Shown here: positions 21,960 to 32,999 of the stretch, piece after piece | Position numbering within the stretch: the first letter of the stretch is position 1 | Layout: every line of letters starts with the position of its first letter | NCBI GenBank assembly: GCA_015680685.1 | Contig: MNCI01033682.1 | Coordinates: 562,979-626,978 of the forward strand | Reading direction: 5' to 3' | Length of the DNA: 64,000 nucleotides | Source: Gnetum montanum | Lineage: Eukaryota > Streptophyta > Gnetopsida > Gnetales > Gnetaceae | The notes under the pieces: generated by a model | The model's database searches: none | Told to the model about the DNA's origin: nothing | Seen by the model: the letters and a program-made list of their open reading frames with translations, nothing else | Position numbers and translations under genes: made by a program

Positions 21960-22250
21960 TTGACCTTTTGCTAAAGCTTAAGAGACATAATGAAGGTCAA
22001 ACTTGGCTGTTATGACTTTCCAATGGGCTATCTAGCTACTCTTGAAGATATTGATCATTATGGATCTAAGTATGTTGTATTTTCAAATGATGTTAACTTG
22101 GATTCTAAAGAGGTAGTGTCTCAATTTCTTCAACGAGAAGACTATGGATAGACAATACTTCTCTACTTTGGTGTATTAGGTCTCATGGGAAACTAATGCA
22201 TGGCTTAGGTAGTATATTGGCAACTCTACTTCATCATCTCATTTTTGATA
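21960..22250 (-). pseudogene. Element D first RNase H, 3' part
   Basis: Minus reading from 22,250: YYLSHALVSHET, then KVEKYCLSIVFSLKKLRHYL, ILRSIMINIFK, then KFDLHYVS, ALAKGQAIV and LIISLVDDHE. The family pattern is YYLSRTLVxYExRYTxxEKxCLALVFAxxKLRHYL followed by FDIxYV and KGQAxADxLA. The 211 bp at 22,040-22,250 are also present, inverted, at 22,742-22,952. Confidence 0.85.
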
Positions 22251-22952
22251 NCCTCAACGATTATGTAGATGATATAGTTGTTAAGTTCAAAGTGGCCAAT
22301 GACCATGAGCATGACCTAGACCTTGTATTTAAATGATGCCTCAAGTATGAGCTTAGGCTTCATCCCAAGAAGTGTGTCTTTGGTGTCAACACTAGTAAGA
22401 TGCTTAGCTTTGTAGTACCTGAAGTAAGGATATGTATCGATCCTGACAAGGTTGAAGCCATCTCCAATTTGGTAGCACCAACTAACCTTAAGGAGCTTTG
22501 GGGATTGGAAGGTAGATTACAATTTATCTATAGGTTCATCGCTAGGCTTATGGATAAGCTACAACCTATGCAACACTTGCTCAAGAAAGGAGTTCACTAT
22601 GAGTGGATAGCTCAATGCCAAAAAGCATTTGAAAACCTTAAGCAAAAGTTGGCATAACTACTAATGATCTATCCACCACAAAAGTATAAACCTTTTTACA
22701 TCTACCTTACTATCTCCTATGCATCCATAGCCTCTCTACTCTATCAAAAATGAGATGATGAAGTAGAGTTGCCAATATACTACCTAAGCCATGCATTAGT
22801 TTCCCATGAGACCTAATACACCAAAGTAGAGAAGTATTGTCTATCCATAGTCTTCTCGTTGAAGAAATTGAGACACTACCTCTTTAGAAGCCAAGTTAAC
22901 ATCATTTGAAAAGACAACATACTTAGATCCATAATGATCAATATCTTCAAGA
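22040..22952. repeat. 211-bp inverted repeat bounded by single Ns
   Basis: 22,040-22,250 and 22,742-22,952 are reverse complements with only two mismatches seen in 211. Ns lie at 22,251 and 22,953, the same geometry as at 13.7 kb. It is best explained as overlapping contigs with the second placed backwards. Confidence 0.92.
22252..22952 (+). pseudogene. RT palm to RNase H of element D on a probably inverted contig
   Basis: Plus reading: DYVDDIVVKFKVANDHEHDL (YVDD catalytic box at 22,262-22,273), LHPKKCVFGVNTSKML, then a clean 85-codon stretch (22,400-22,657) with IDPDKVEAISNL, NLKELWGLEGRLQFIYRFIA and LKKGVHYEWIAQCQKAFENL. RNase H follows (YIYLTISYASIASLLYQK, YYLSHALVSHET). The Asp pair is intact. 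Strand is opposite to the rest of element D; flipping this block places RT directly before RNase H and restores collinearity. Confidence 0.88.
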
Positions 22953-22953
22953 N

Positions 22954-25250
22954 AGCTTCCCAAGATAACGTAGGATCATGGAAGGACTAAATTAACTACT
23001 TGGAGGTTGAATTTCAGCAAAAAAGTAGGTTTTATCGTATTTCCAGTTAGATTACACTCAGCTAGTGCAGTCATGCAAGGTGTCAATGTAGTCATGGGGA
23101 ATTTGGTATTTTCATTATGGAAATAGAGAAAAATTATAGCTCGATGAAGTGGAATAGGGTTATGGGCTTTCTAAGTCAATTTTGGGCCAACGTAGTCATG
23201 CTTCTACTTAGCATAGCCATGTCCAAAAACTAGTTTGTGTTTAAAGTTGTTCTAGTATTCAATGACTACCAATTTTAGCTCCTAGTTGCTAATTTTTGTT
23301 ACAGGGTTTCATGGGTTGATGCTCAATGTAGATGGACTAATGGGAAGTAGTGAAATGCATTATATCCCACTTGACTATGCTAGGTCAGCATAGTCAAGCT
23401 CTAGGCCAACATAGTCACTTGGATAAAGAAGTTTTCACATGAATTTTGAGGTCTTTTTCAACTAAATTGACATGGTTGTTAAGACTTGGTTTCACAGTTT
23501 AATCATGAGGTTTTATAGAATGGATGCAGAACTAAGGATTGGATTTTTAGAGAGGATGGGATTTGGCATCTATTCCAAGGCTTCCAAGGGTCTATACCTT
23601 AGTGTAGTTAGGTTTTGAAAACCAAAATCCCCAGTGTAGACATGGCTTTTCTTGGTTTGCCTAATGGGGCCCACATGGACTTTGAAAGTTTGTATGGAAT
23701 GGAACTCCTTGAACCCAACATAGTCATACTTGCTAATTCCATTACTCAGTGAAGTGAGAGTGGTTTATAGAAACTAGGGTTTCATGGTAGGCACCTAGTT
23801 TTAAGTGGATTTTCTTGGCTTCAATTTGCAAAAATCATTGTTATTTTCCCACCTTAAGTTGCTGCACCCAAGTTTGAAGCTCTATGTTTACTATTAACAC
23901 CAACCATAACATCGTCAAGGCTTTTCGTCACCCAAGTGATATTTTAGTAATCCTAGTGCTTCCAAAATTCCAAGAATTTTCAATTTTTTGTACATTAATC
24001 TCTCACCATGTCAAGAAGAAAGGCTCCTACATAGAACCTTTCTTTGAAGGAGTAAGCTATAGTTTCTCATGATCTTCCACACCTCCCTCATCCTAGGATT
24101 AGAAAAGGCTTCACCATAGTTTATCCTAGGTACACAACCTCAACTATTTTTTACCTAAAAGTTTATTTTGTTTCTAGCTTGGAACCTCTACATTTTTTCC
24201 AAATCTAGGCTTGTCTATTGGTCAAATTTGAATTTTTTCAAAATCCCACAGTAGTTTAAGGTCATTTTTACATGTTTTTAGTGTTCCTTAGATTTGGGGG
24301 TTTTTTTACATTGTGGAATAAATGCTATTTTCCATGAATTCCATGGGTTTTCTAGTTTTTTCCACCTAAAAAGCAACACCACTTGTGAATATTTTTGTAT
24401 GTAAATAACTAGGTATTTTAATGTTTTAAGGCTATGAGGTTATTGGACATTGATTTTTGGTTGATTTGAATTTTAAAACACTTGATTTTTCTTAATGGTT
24501 AATTTTATGGGTGTTTTTGTTAGGCTATGTCAAGTGGGTTTTCAGTTCTTGGCCGTTTTTAGGTGTAAATGTGATATTTTTTTCACAATAAATGGTTATG
24601 AAATTTAGTTGATTCTTCAAGGATTCCAATGGGTAGTTAATTTTTTATGAATTTTTTGGTAAAGTGGTGTAGAATTGAGGTTTTATGGCTATTACACATT
24701 TACCCCTATGAAGATGGACAATGTTGACACTTTGGAAAATTTTTTCCATCAATGTCCCATATTCCTAGGGTTTGGTTAGAGTGTTGAGAAAGGTTTAGAA
24801 GTGGTTTGGATCAAATAGATTTTTTTTTGATAATTTTTATTAGTTATTTTCTGAGGCTATTCCTTATAGTTTTAGTGATGTTATTCCATTTTGTTTGGAT
24901 TTTGGGTTATCTACTTGGGTTATCTTTTGAGTTTTTTCTAAGTTTGAAATTTAACATGGAAACTGAAATTTTTGTTCTACTATGTCATTTTCATGTTTTT
25001 AGTTCCAAACTATCAATTTCATGTTTTCATTTGTAAACTGTCATTTTCCCACTTTTGGTTTTAAACTATCGTTTCTATTTCATTCAAGTGTGAATTGTTC
25101 CATGCAGTATTTTACCTAAGTGTTATTTTCCATGTTAGGTGTTATTAAGGCTAAAAAGGTTGGCATGTTAATTACTATATTTTTGATATTTTAGGATTGT
25201 TAAGTTTTACTTTTTATTTACAAGATTGTAATAGTTATGTATTGGATGGT
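22954..25250 (+). other. Non-coding, LTR-like region with repeated tagtcatg words
   Basis: No domain found. The words AGTCATG, AGCATAGTCA and AACATAGTCA recur between 23,060 and 23,740. T-rich sequence with short open frames (e.g. 24,806-25,036) follows and looks like untranslated or intronic DNA leading to the exon-like block at 25,255. Confidence 0.35.
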
Positions 25251-25254
25251 ACAG

Positions 25255-28200
25255 GGCCTTCTTGAAGCCCATCTTGGTCATGATAGAGCTGGTGGGGCTC
25301 TTTTCTTGCATTCATGTTCCTAGGCCTAATACTCCACCTACTGACATGGAAATAGAGCACTAGTCACAATGGTTTAGGTAGGGGACCTTGGAGTTCTTAG
25401 CCTACCTACTGCAAAACTTTAGTGTGATGGTTTGGTCACACTTGACTTTTGAGATAGCTACTATCATTATGAAAATCCTTTTGCATTACTCCTTTGACAT
25501 GATCATCAAGTTCCTAGTTGACAATCTTAAGGTCCATGCAGAGGGTGACACACACGATGTTGTAACCACCATGGACACTTGCAAATTTTCTAAAATTTGG
25601 GAGATGCTCAAGTTTAGCTAGTATAATACTAATAACACCTTGCTAGTGGGCCATCACATATATTCCTTTTTCTAGAGTCCCTTGGCACTATCTACTGTAT
25701 AGAGGGGTATGTGTAATTGTTATAATTTGTGTTTTTAGTTCATTTTTTGTTTTTCTTTTGTTATGTAATTAAGTTATAATAATAATTATTGTTTTTCTTG
25801 CTTGTAGGTATAGGGAAAATGATCAAGGATGATAATTTTTTACCCTGATCCTAAACAACATTCGGTGTTTTTACCAAAAGCCTAATAATGAGGCTTGAGG
25901 TGATGGACCAATTGAAGGATGATTTTGATAATTACATCAAACATCATCCTAAGGCTTACCAGAGGTGTCTAGCTAATAGGAAAATTCATAGTTGGTGGGA
26001 CAACCCACTTCAAGATGCGAAAGTGAACCCATCTCCTAGAGCTCTTATGATGCCTTTGTCATATAGGTGAAGTGAGTATTTTTGTTTGTTTATTTTGGTT
26101 ATCCTTATGTCAATATTTTTCTAGTTATGAGATCATTGAGTTATTTAGGATTTGGTTGTTTAAATAGCCACACTAGTTTTTGTTAAAACTTAGCTATATT
26201 TGTTATTTTTTTCTTTACATGATGCACCTATGTCAAGACTAACTTGCCATTTTTCATTATGTTGTAGGAGTTGTGCCATTAGCTAAAGTTACTGTAATCA
26301 CTTTGGGATACATCAAGGAGACCTTGATCCTCAAGTTTGGTGAGGTGGAGCCTATGCAACACTACTTGGGTGACTAGGCATTTGAGGTAGTTTAAGAAAG
26401 GATCACTCATGTTGGATTGCTTGATATCTTCATGGTCCCAAGCCTAATCATTCCCACTATAGAGATGGTTAACATCATTGACTCCTTTAGCAAAGGAGTT
26501 AAGAGGTTCATCACCCATGTTCACGATGTGACTGTTACCTTGGAGTTAACGAATCCACCTTCAGTGACCTCTTTGCTATTCCCAATGAGGGCACGATAAT
26601 TATCACTAAAGCAGGAAAGGAGGTGGATGGAGAGGAGGAAGTGAAGGAGTGGTTATACACTCATCGTGTTATCAAGGGGCTCTCTCTATGCTAGTTCTAG
26701 GTTCTAGAGGCTAGAGAGATGTGTCTCCTATTCAGATCCTGTGCATTTCCTAAGCTAGTATTTCAAGGAAAGATAATGGATATTAAAAAAAACATGGACT
26801 ATGAAGAATGTCCTTACCAAGGGTACCCAATTCAACTAGGCTACTTATTTGGTTTTTGGATTGCATGGGAAAATCCTAATGCTTTGGCACAATCTCATGA
26901 TGAAGTGCCATGTGCAATTCACATTCTTTGCATCATACCTATGGAAATTTATGGAGTTTCTCATAGTGAGGAAGGATGGATGATGGCTTACTCAATACCT
27001 ATCCCAACTCAGTAGGCCTTAGGTAAGGCATATGATTCTGACCACGTAGGCTAAGGACCCACTAGAGGACATGGGTGAATCGTTGTCAATCACCATCAAA
27101 GGCTTTGGTGGGAAACGCATGGGGATAAAATCCCATGTTGAGTAGGGAAATGTAAGAAATGTGAAGAAGTTGGTTGCCAAAGTTCAAGGTTTAACTAGAT
27201 AAAAACTCAAGAGGCCTTTGGTTGATGAGACAACATTAGTCATTGAGGTGTCTTTGAAGAGGAGATTTATCATCAAGCTTAACTAGGTGCAAGATGGAGT
27301 TAGAGGTATATTCTATTTAATTTATGATTTTTTGTTTATTTATTTTGAAATGTAGTTAGGTTATGGTTTTTTCTTAGGTAAAATGTATTAACTTGTTCTA
27401 CATTTTGCAGTTATTGTTCTTGCAGTAAGTAGTAGGAGTAGATGAACATAGCACTGGCAATAACAGTTGAGGTGGAATGAAGGTATTAAGAGGAGGAGGC
27501 ATTACAACAACATGAAGATGAGGATCTATTCTATCCTACATTAGATAGCTTTGAAACCTTGTTTGCGGATTTACATTTAAGAGAACCTCTTATCATCACA
27601 TCGGAGGATCTTTTAGGTACTTATGATCTTTGATTTTGCATGTTGTGTATATTATTTTTGTTATTTTATGCTTAACCTTGGTCATCAATTGTTAATCGTT
27701 TATTATACTTGTTATAGCTCCAGAGCCTCAGACTAAAGCTTCCACCTCCATCTTTGACACGCAACCATGGGTGGATACTCTTCATAAGATTAAGTTCGTT
27801 GGGTTGTAGCTGAAGACATGATCAACTGGTTGCAAAAACTAGCTCTTGAAGTTGGTGAGAGTTCTAACCTATTTTTCCTTGTTGTTTACTTGTTTTCAAT
27901 TTTTACTTGGGTTCTATGGTTGTGTAGTTTTTGTTGCCTTTCATTTTTTATTTGTTAACTGGTTTTATGTGTTTAATTTTGTTGTTTGTTTGTTGTTGTT
28001 TATAGTGCCTAAGTTGAGATGGGATCCTAACCAAGCCGTAGAGATTGATGCATTACCTTCCCTACCTCTTGATGTAGAAAATTTCCTACATAAATTGTAT
28101 GAGGGTGCCATTGGATGTGCGCTCTCATGTGTAAAATATTTGTGGGAATGTAGATGTTCCAATGAGTTCTTGTGGAAACAAGTTGTGGCATTAAAGAGGG

Positions 28201-29070
28201 ACAACAAGAAGTTGACAAAGGAGGTGAACGATCTCAGGGATCGCAAGGAGTTTAGGGAGCCCCAAGTGACCAATAGGAACTCCTTGCACACCAAGGAGAT
28301 AACTTGGGGCTCACTATTGGAATGTGATTAATGACAAGGCTGTCATTGCCAGAGAGGTAGTGGAATAGAAGCTTCAAATGAACCTGTTGAACCACAAGGC
28401 TAGTGAGTGGAAGGACAATTGCGCTTGGGTCCTTGAGTGGGGCCAAGAACAAAAGGATAAAAAAAAACATTACAAGGCCAAGTGGGAGTCCTACCTCAAA
28501 TGGTTGTAGGATGAATCTACAGAATGGTTTTGGTTGGAGTTATTTATGAAGGGGATCAATGTGAAGGATGCTTACAAGTTGTTCATAGATAGAGTGGTTA
28601 TGGATAACACTCCTTCTTGTTAGATGAAAATCACTTTAGGGGAGGTAACTACCACCACCTTCTCACATGAGCCACCTACTTGGAGTGACATCAATGAGAG
28701 TAACATCCTCACTGGTGTTAATCTTGGGAATGTAGGCTAGGACAACATGACTAAAGACTAGCTCCTCCACCATATGGAGATTTGTCTTTAGACTTTCCCT
28801 ACAAAGTATGCTACTTTGGAACCCTCTCAGGTTTTCTTGTTTTAGTTTTGGTTTTAATTTATTTTAGCTTAGTTTAATTTGATTTATTATTATGTCACTA
28901 GCTAATTAGTTTACTCTTTTTGGTTACATAATTATGTTTTATCTTGGTTTTGTTATGTGTTGATTACTAATTGGTCTTGTGTTGTCATGTTACAAGCACT
29001 AGGTGATATCAGTGACCTTTGTGATAAGGGTAGAAATGACCCTCCGCCACCTCCTCTAAATGTTCCCTAG
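25255..29070 (+). pseudogene. Multi-exon gene-like block, unknown product with coiled coil
   Basis: Readable plus-strand blocks alternate with T-rich stretches bounded by GT...AG. Candidate exons: 25,255-25,706, 25,808-26,066, 26,268-27,305, 27,411-27,616, 27,718-27,854, 28,006-28,830, 28,997-29,070. Donors look like GTATGTG, GTATATT, GTACTTA and GTGAGAG; acceptors like CTTGTAG, TTTTGCAG, GTTATAG and TTTATAG. Content includes FDNYIKHHPKAYQRCLANRK, RKIHSWWDNPLQDAKVN, LDIFMVPSLIIPTIEMV, and a heptad-rich part from about 28,150 (VVALKRDNKKLTKEVNDLRD; ASEWKDNCAWVLEWGQEQKD). Several internal stops exist. It lies inside element D, so it is more likely an element ORF than a host gene. I do not recognise the family. 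Confidence 0.45.
28006..28640 (+). pseudogene. Coiled-coil terminal exon of the unknown gene-like block
   Basis: The reading begins after TTTATAG (28,004-28,005): KLRWDPNQAVEIDALPSLPL, ENFLHKLYEGAIGCALS, then LWKQVVALKRDNKKLTKEV. After a frame change near 28,330 it continues NDKAVIAREVV, LQMNLLNHKASEWKDNCAWV, QEQKDKKKHYKAKWESYL, ELFMKGINVKDAYKLFIDRV. High Lys/Glu content with spaced Leu and Trp predicts a coiled coil. The Met at 27,846 upstream lies in intron-like, T-rich sequence and is probably not the start. Confidence 0.5.
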
Positions 29071-29426
29071 TTTCCTCAGTTGTCCATTTTTAGTTGTTCC
29101 ATTGATGATGGTCAATGTTGGTGGCTAATGTTAGCCAATGTTTTAGTTGGAGATAGTTTTACTATTTTTTATGGTTTATTGTTTAAATATTTTGCCACAC
29201 CATGTGGCTAATGCTATTATGTTTTAGACATTTTAATTTTAGGTTTCATTTTTAGTTTTGGTTATATTTTTCTAGCATTATAGTTTTATTATGGTTTTAT
29301 GATTTTACATTATAATTGTAGGTTAAGGCATGCTGGCTATCTTGGTTATAATGCACTGAAAAGGTTGAAATGATTAGGTAATAAGGTGGTAGACTAAAAC
29401 AGAAATAAGCTAAAAGGCTATTTACC

Positions 29427-29555
29427 AGTTTTAGGTAATGGCCAGCCATAGGATTTCCCAATTTTAGGCCATGGTAGGCCATCATGTTTCTCACTAGTTT
29501 TATGCCTTAGTAGGCCATATGGTCTGCTAGTTTTAGGGCATGGAGGACCCTACAT
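29427..29555 (+). repeat. 34-bp tandem repeat, about 4 copies
   Basis: Units at 29,427-29,460, 29,461-29,495, 29,496-29,528 and 29,529-29,555, each starting (A)GTTTTAGG or ATTTTAGG and containing a GGTAGGCCAT-like core. Copies are diverged (roughly 65-80% by eye). Confidence 0.8.
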
Positions 29556-29559
29556 TTTT

Positions 29560-30211
29560 GCAAAGAAAAAAAAAATCTTTATGCATTTTTCTACTTTTAA
29601 AGGTTTTATAATGTTTTTTTGTTTATCAAAAAGAAAAGACATGGATTTAAAAGTAAAAATTCAAAGAAAATGTAAACCTCAAGCTATATGTAAATTTAAA
29701 TTTAACATAAAATAAATAAAATAAAAAATATAGATAAGGTGTAACCTGGATTGCTAGATTATAAGTAAATACGGTTACACAACCATATGTGCATAGGGTA
29801 GAAGGACCAAGTGTATACATCACTTATGCAAATGTTTTCTAATCTTTGAGAGATTAGGAAACATATATGGTCTACTTTCACTAGTTTCTATTTTCCATCC
29901 CCTTTTCTAATGATGTTAAAGGGGAGTTCTTCCCATGGTGCACCGATGGGTTCATCATTATTGGTCTTGGTTTCTTTCGCTACCTTGGGATTTTTGATTT
30001 TGTGGCTAAAGGTAGGAGTTTCTTCCTAAAACTTCACTTCAGATCCCTATTCTACATTAATGTTGTTAACCACTAGAGGGGCCTTACTATGGCCATGAAT
30101 AATCATTTCATGTCCCTTATAAGGCATGTGAATTTCTTGGTGGATAGGTAAAGACATAGCTCACAATTAAGCTAGCTAAGGCCTTTCTAGGATAAGGTTG
30201 AATCTTGGTGT
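29560..30211 (-). pseudogene. Element D post-protease spacer
   Basis: Above about 29,900 the minus strand still reads like Tat pol downstream of the protease: LPIHQEIHMPYKGHEMIIHG and VVNNINVE (family LHQxLKFxxxGxxxxIHG ... VINNIEVE). Below that, to 29,560, the sequence is AT-rich and unassigned; the junction with the inserted plus-strand block is somewhere here. Confidence 0.5.
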
Positions 30212-30565
30212 TTACTCTACCACCAAGAAGTTTGCCATTGTGGGGAATATTTCCCTTGTGATAAAATCTAAAGAGATAGAGCCTTTAACAACAACCCATG
30301 ATATATTGAAGGATTTAAGGGTTGAAGTCATCATGTGTTGCATTTTCTCTGTTAGGCCCAAATGCTCAATGATGGTATAAGGGATCATGTTTGTTGTAGC
30401 CCCATCATCCACATGTACTCTATGTACTTTGTTTTGTCTAACTCGTATCATTATAAAGAGGGGTACCTTGGTTACTTTGCTATTTTGGAGGTTAGTTTTG
30501 ATTTTGCTATCATGAAACACTAGTGATGTTGATCTCATTTCCTTGGGTGAAGAAGGTACCATCAC
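30212..30565 (-). pseudogene. Element D aspartic protease
   Basis: A 117-codon open frame. MIRVRQNKVHRVHVDDGATT then NMIPYTIIEHLGL is the protease active-site flap region; Tat-type proteases usually show VDGGAxxNxMP, so one Gly-to-Asp change is likely. TSTLKSFNISWVVVKGSISL follows (family MTLxxFNGxxxxxxGxIxLxxxIG), ending TMANFLVVE. This is among the best preserved frames in the window. The Met at 30,565 is only the first in the open stretch; the domain is part of a polyprotein. Confidence 0.85.
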
Positions 30566-31430
30566 TGCATGAATGGATTCTTCACTAGTGGGGATGTCCT
30601 TGCTAATGGGGATGGAGATTAATATCTTAACCAGTGCTTCATGGCATGCAACAAAATTTATGACAAGGTCATATAGGTTGAGGGTTGTATTATTTTGTTT
30701 TAGTGACTATTTGACCTATTTCATCATGTTGAGGAAGTCTTTGTTTTTGGCCATGGGCTTGTCATCCCTATTATTCTTAACTTCCTCCATGCACTCCAAA
30801 ATGCTAAATTCATGTTTGGCTTGTTATGGCCTAGCCTATTTTCCCTTTCCTTGGGGTTGGGAGTCCTCTTATGGTTTATTAATTGAAGTAGCCTGGGTTG
30901 TAGAGGTCATGGGGATGAATGATATGGGAGTGGGCTTTGGTGGGCCTACTTCCATCCATGCCTTGGCTTGCTTATCATTCCTTTTTGAGGCTTTTGTATA
31001 GGCTTCTTTTGTTATTTGTTTGGAGAATTCTTGTTGTTATTGGCTTGCTGGAAGGAAGAAGCTATTGCATTAGCCACCATGGGATGTCGTTGTTCAGCTA
31101 TGCAAGTGGATTCAATTGCAATAGAAGTGGGCACTCTAATGATAAAAGTATATTTTGGGGGAATTACTTATGGTATGCTTACAATCAAGGAGATTCTTGA
31201 ACTAATGGAAGTTGAAAGGCCCCTTTAATTGTGAGGAGGTACTTGAATCATGAATAGTTCCCTTACAAACCTTTGATTGTTGTTAACATTAAATGCCGCT
31301 ATGGTGTATGGACTATTATTAGCATTCAATGGACCCTTATATATGTGCATCAACTGATTTTAAGGCCTAACTGGATTGGAAGTGTCAAGCATTAATTCAC
31401 TTGTAACACCACCAATTTTGAGCTCCTGTA
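30566..31430 (-). other. Element D gag-protease spacer
   Basis: Long plus-strand open frames here (142 and 93 codons) are antisense to the element and have no recognisable domain. On the minus strand the frame is broken and low in motifs, as expected for the Gag C-terminal spacer. Confidence 0.4.
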
Positions 31431-31439
31431 GTTTAATGA

Positions 31440-32180
31440 TAGATTTGTCTAAGTGTTAAAAAACTTGGACAAAATTTTTCTAAGTCTAGTGTTACGCTCT
31501 ATAGCTTAGATAACATAGCACACCTCAAGTTCTATTTTTTGCAAAAACGTTTTCTAAGTCTGCCTAATATGCTTCCCAACATGGTCACTGTAGCACACAC
31601 TTCCATGGCCAGTCTGCACAAGTGTCAAGCCAGAAGTGATCAAGCGTTGCTTGGGTTGGACCAAACAATTTGGAAAATTTTCTATCTCCCAGACTATCAA
31701 GCTCGCTACACTCTTCAGTGTACCCAACTTAACACATGTCCCAGTTGCTAGTTCACCCAAGTACTGGGCTAGAGTCTATAAAAAATACTTAGGATGGAAA
31801 AAATAGTTTGGAAAATTTTCTCTCTTAGGCTGTCACGCTCTGCTACGCTGCAGAGTGTGGCAAGCTTGACACAGGTTTCAGGGCCCAATTTTTCCTAAGT
31901 GTTGGACAAGGATTTGTCAAGCTAGCTTGACATGAAAGATGCGTTTGGCAATTTTTTGACCTTTCGAGGTTGCCTGTCCTACTACACCCCTAGAGTGTGA
32001 TCAGCGTGTCATGAAGAAACATTGCAAATTTCATCAAAATTTGTCAAAGTATTCACACTATGCTCTACTATGTTGTGCAGCATAGCTAGCATGATGGGTG
32101 TGGTAGGTCAAAATTTGCAAAATTTCTCTAAGTGTTCTTGCTATGCTCTGCTACGCTGTGCATCATAGCTAGCTTGACAC
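31440..32180. repeat. Diverged tandem array of hairpin-forming units
   Basis: A unit of about 130-160 bp recurs around 31,470, 31,690, 31,830, 32,040 and 32,145. Each has AATTTtCTcTAAG, then gctctgctacgctgtgcagc and GCTAGCTTGACAC. The middle is self-complementary (GCTATG...CATAGC; CTCTGC...GCAGAG). It is noticeably more GC-rich than its surroundings and may be an insertion in element D. Confidence 0.6.
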
Positions 32181-32999
32181 ATAGAAAATGCCTTCGATAG
32201 CCTCCAAGGGCCTCCAGAACTTGGCATCAACCTTCATCTCAGATCTTCCATCCCTTCGGTAGCCAAGATTAGCAGTTTGCATTTCTCATACAGCCCCATT
32301 AATCCCCAAAATTGTCCCTGCTACTCTCACACTTTAGCAGAGCATTGGCAATGGAAAATCAGAAGAGCATTGAGCATTTGAGCATTGATACATCCCTGCT
32401 ACTCTCACACTTTAGCACCTGAGCTTCACACCTTGGTAAATACCATGATGTGGTCTTTCCTTGCACCCACAGAGCATGGCAATGGTCAACTTGGTAGGTT
32501 TAGCCTCCCTTGCAGCTGCCAGCACTACATCCTTGACATCCTAGAGACTATGATTGCACTGCTACACTACCACTATGCCTGTTTGATGTCATGTACCAGT
32601 TTCACATCCTGTTAAAGCAAAAGTTACACTCCCTTGTTTTGGGGTGATGCATTTCTCTACTCCCAAACTTTTGTTCCATTTTCTTTCTCAGCATTTGCAT
32701 TTCTCTATTGTCAATACACTTTTGCATGTTTAAGTCATTATTTTTTGGGCCAAGACTCTATGCTACGTTCTTACTTATTATCCTAGCTCCCATGTGTAAT
32801 GCTTCATAAACTTCTTTACAAATGGTTATTTTTACACCATGTAAGTCCTTGTCTAATCGACCAGATTGTTCAGGGTACCTTGTTTTTGTTTCCCTAGCAC
32901 AACACTCACATGGATTCGGGATTAGGCTATATGCTCGTGGACCTCTCGATGTTCTAGCCACCGACATTTTCAAATGTCACATCATCCTTATCTATTATC
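32181..32999. other. Unassigned insert with a short direct repeat and a 71-codon ORF
   Basis: ccctgctactctcacacttt occurs at about 32,318 and 32,395. A minus-strand open frame at 32,758-32,973 (71 codons; YSLIPNPCECCARETKTRYP, then LDKDLHGVKITICKEVYEAL) looks coherent but I cannot name it. No other support. Confidence 0.25.

Noticed and set aside
22040-22952. Head-to-head pair of retrotransposons
   Set aside because: 99% identical arms amid heavily decayed elements, plus Ns at the borders and restored domain order on flipping, favour a contig overlap.
27965-28470. Minus-strand ORFs of 109, 63 and 72 codons
   Set aside because: Antisense shadows of the plus-strand coiled-coil exon.
30573-31228. 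Plus-strand ORFs of 142, 93 and 70 codons
   Set aside because: Antisense to element D between gag and protease; no domain or codon pattern supports them.
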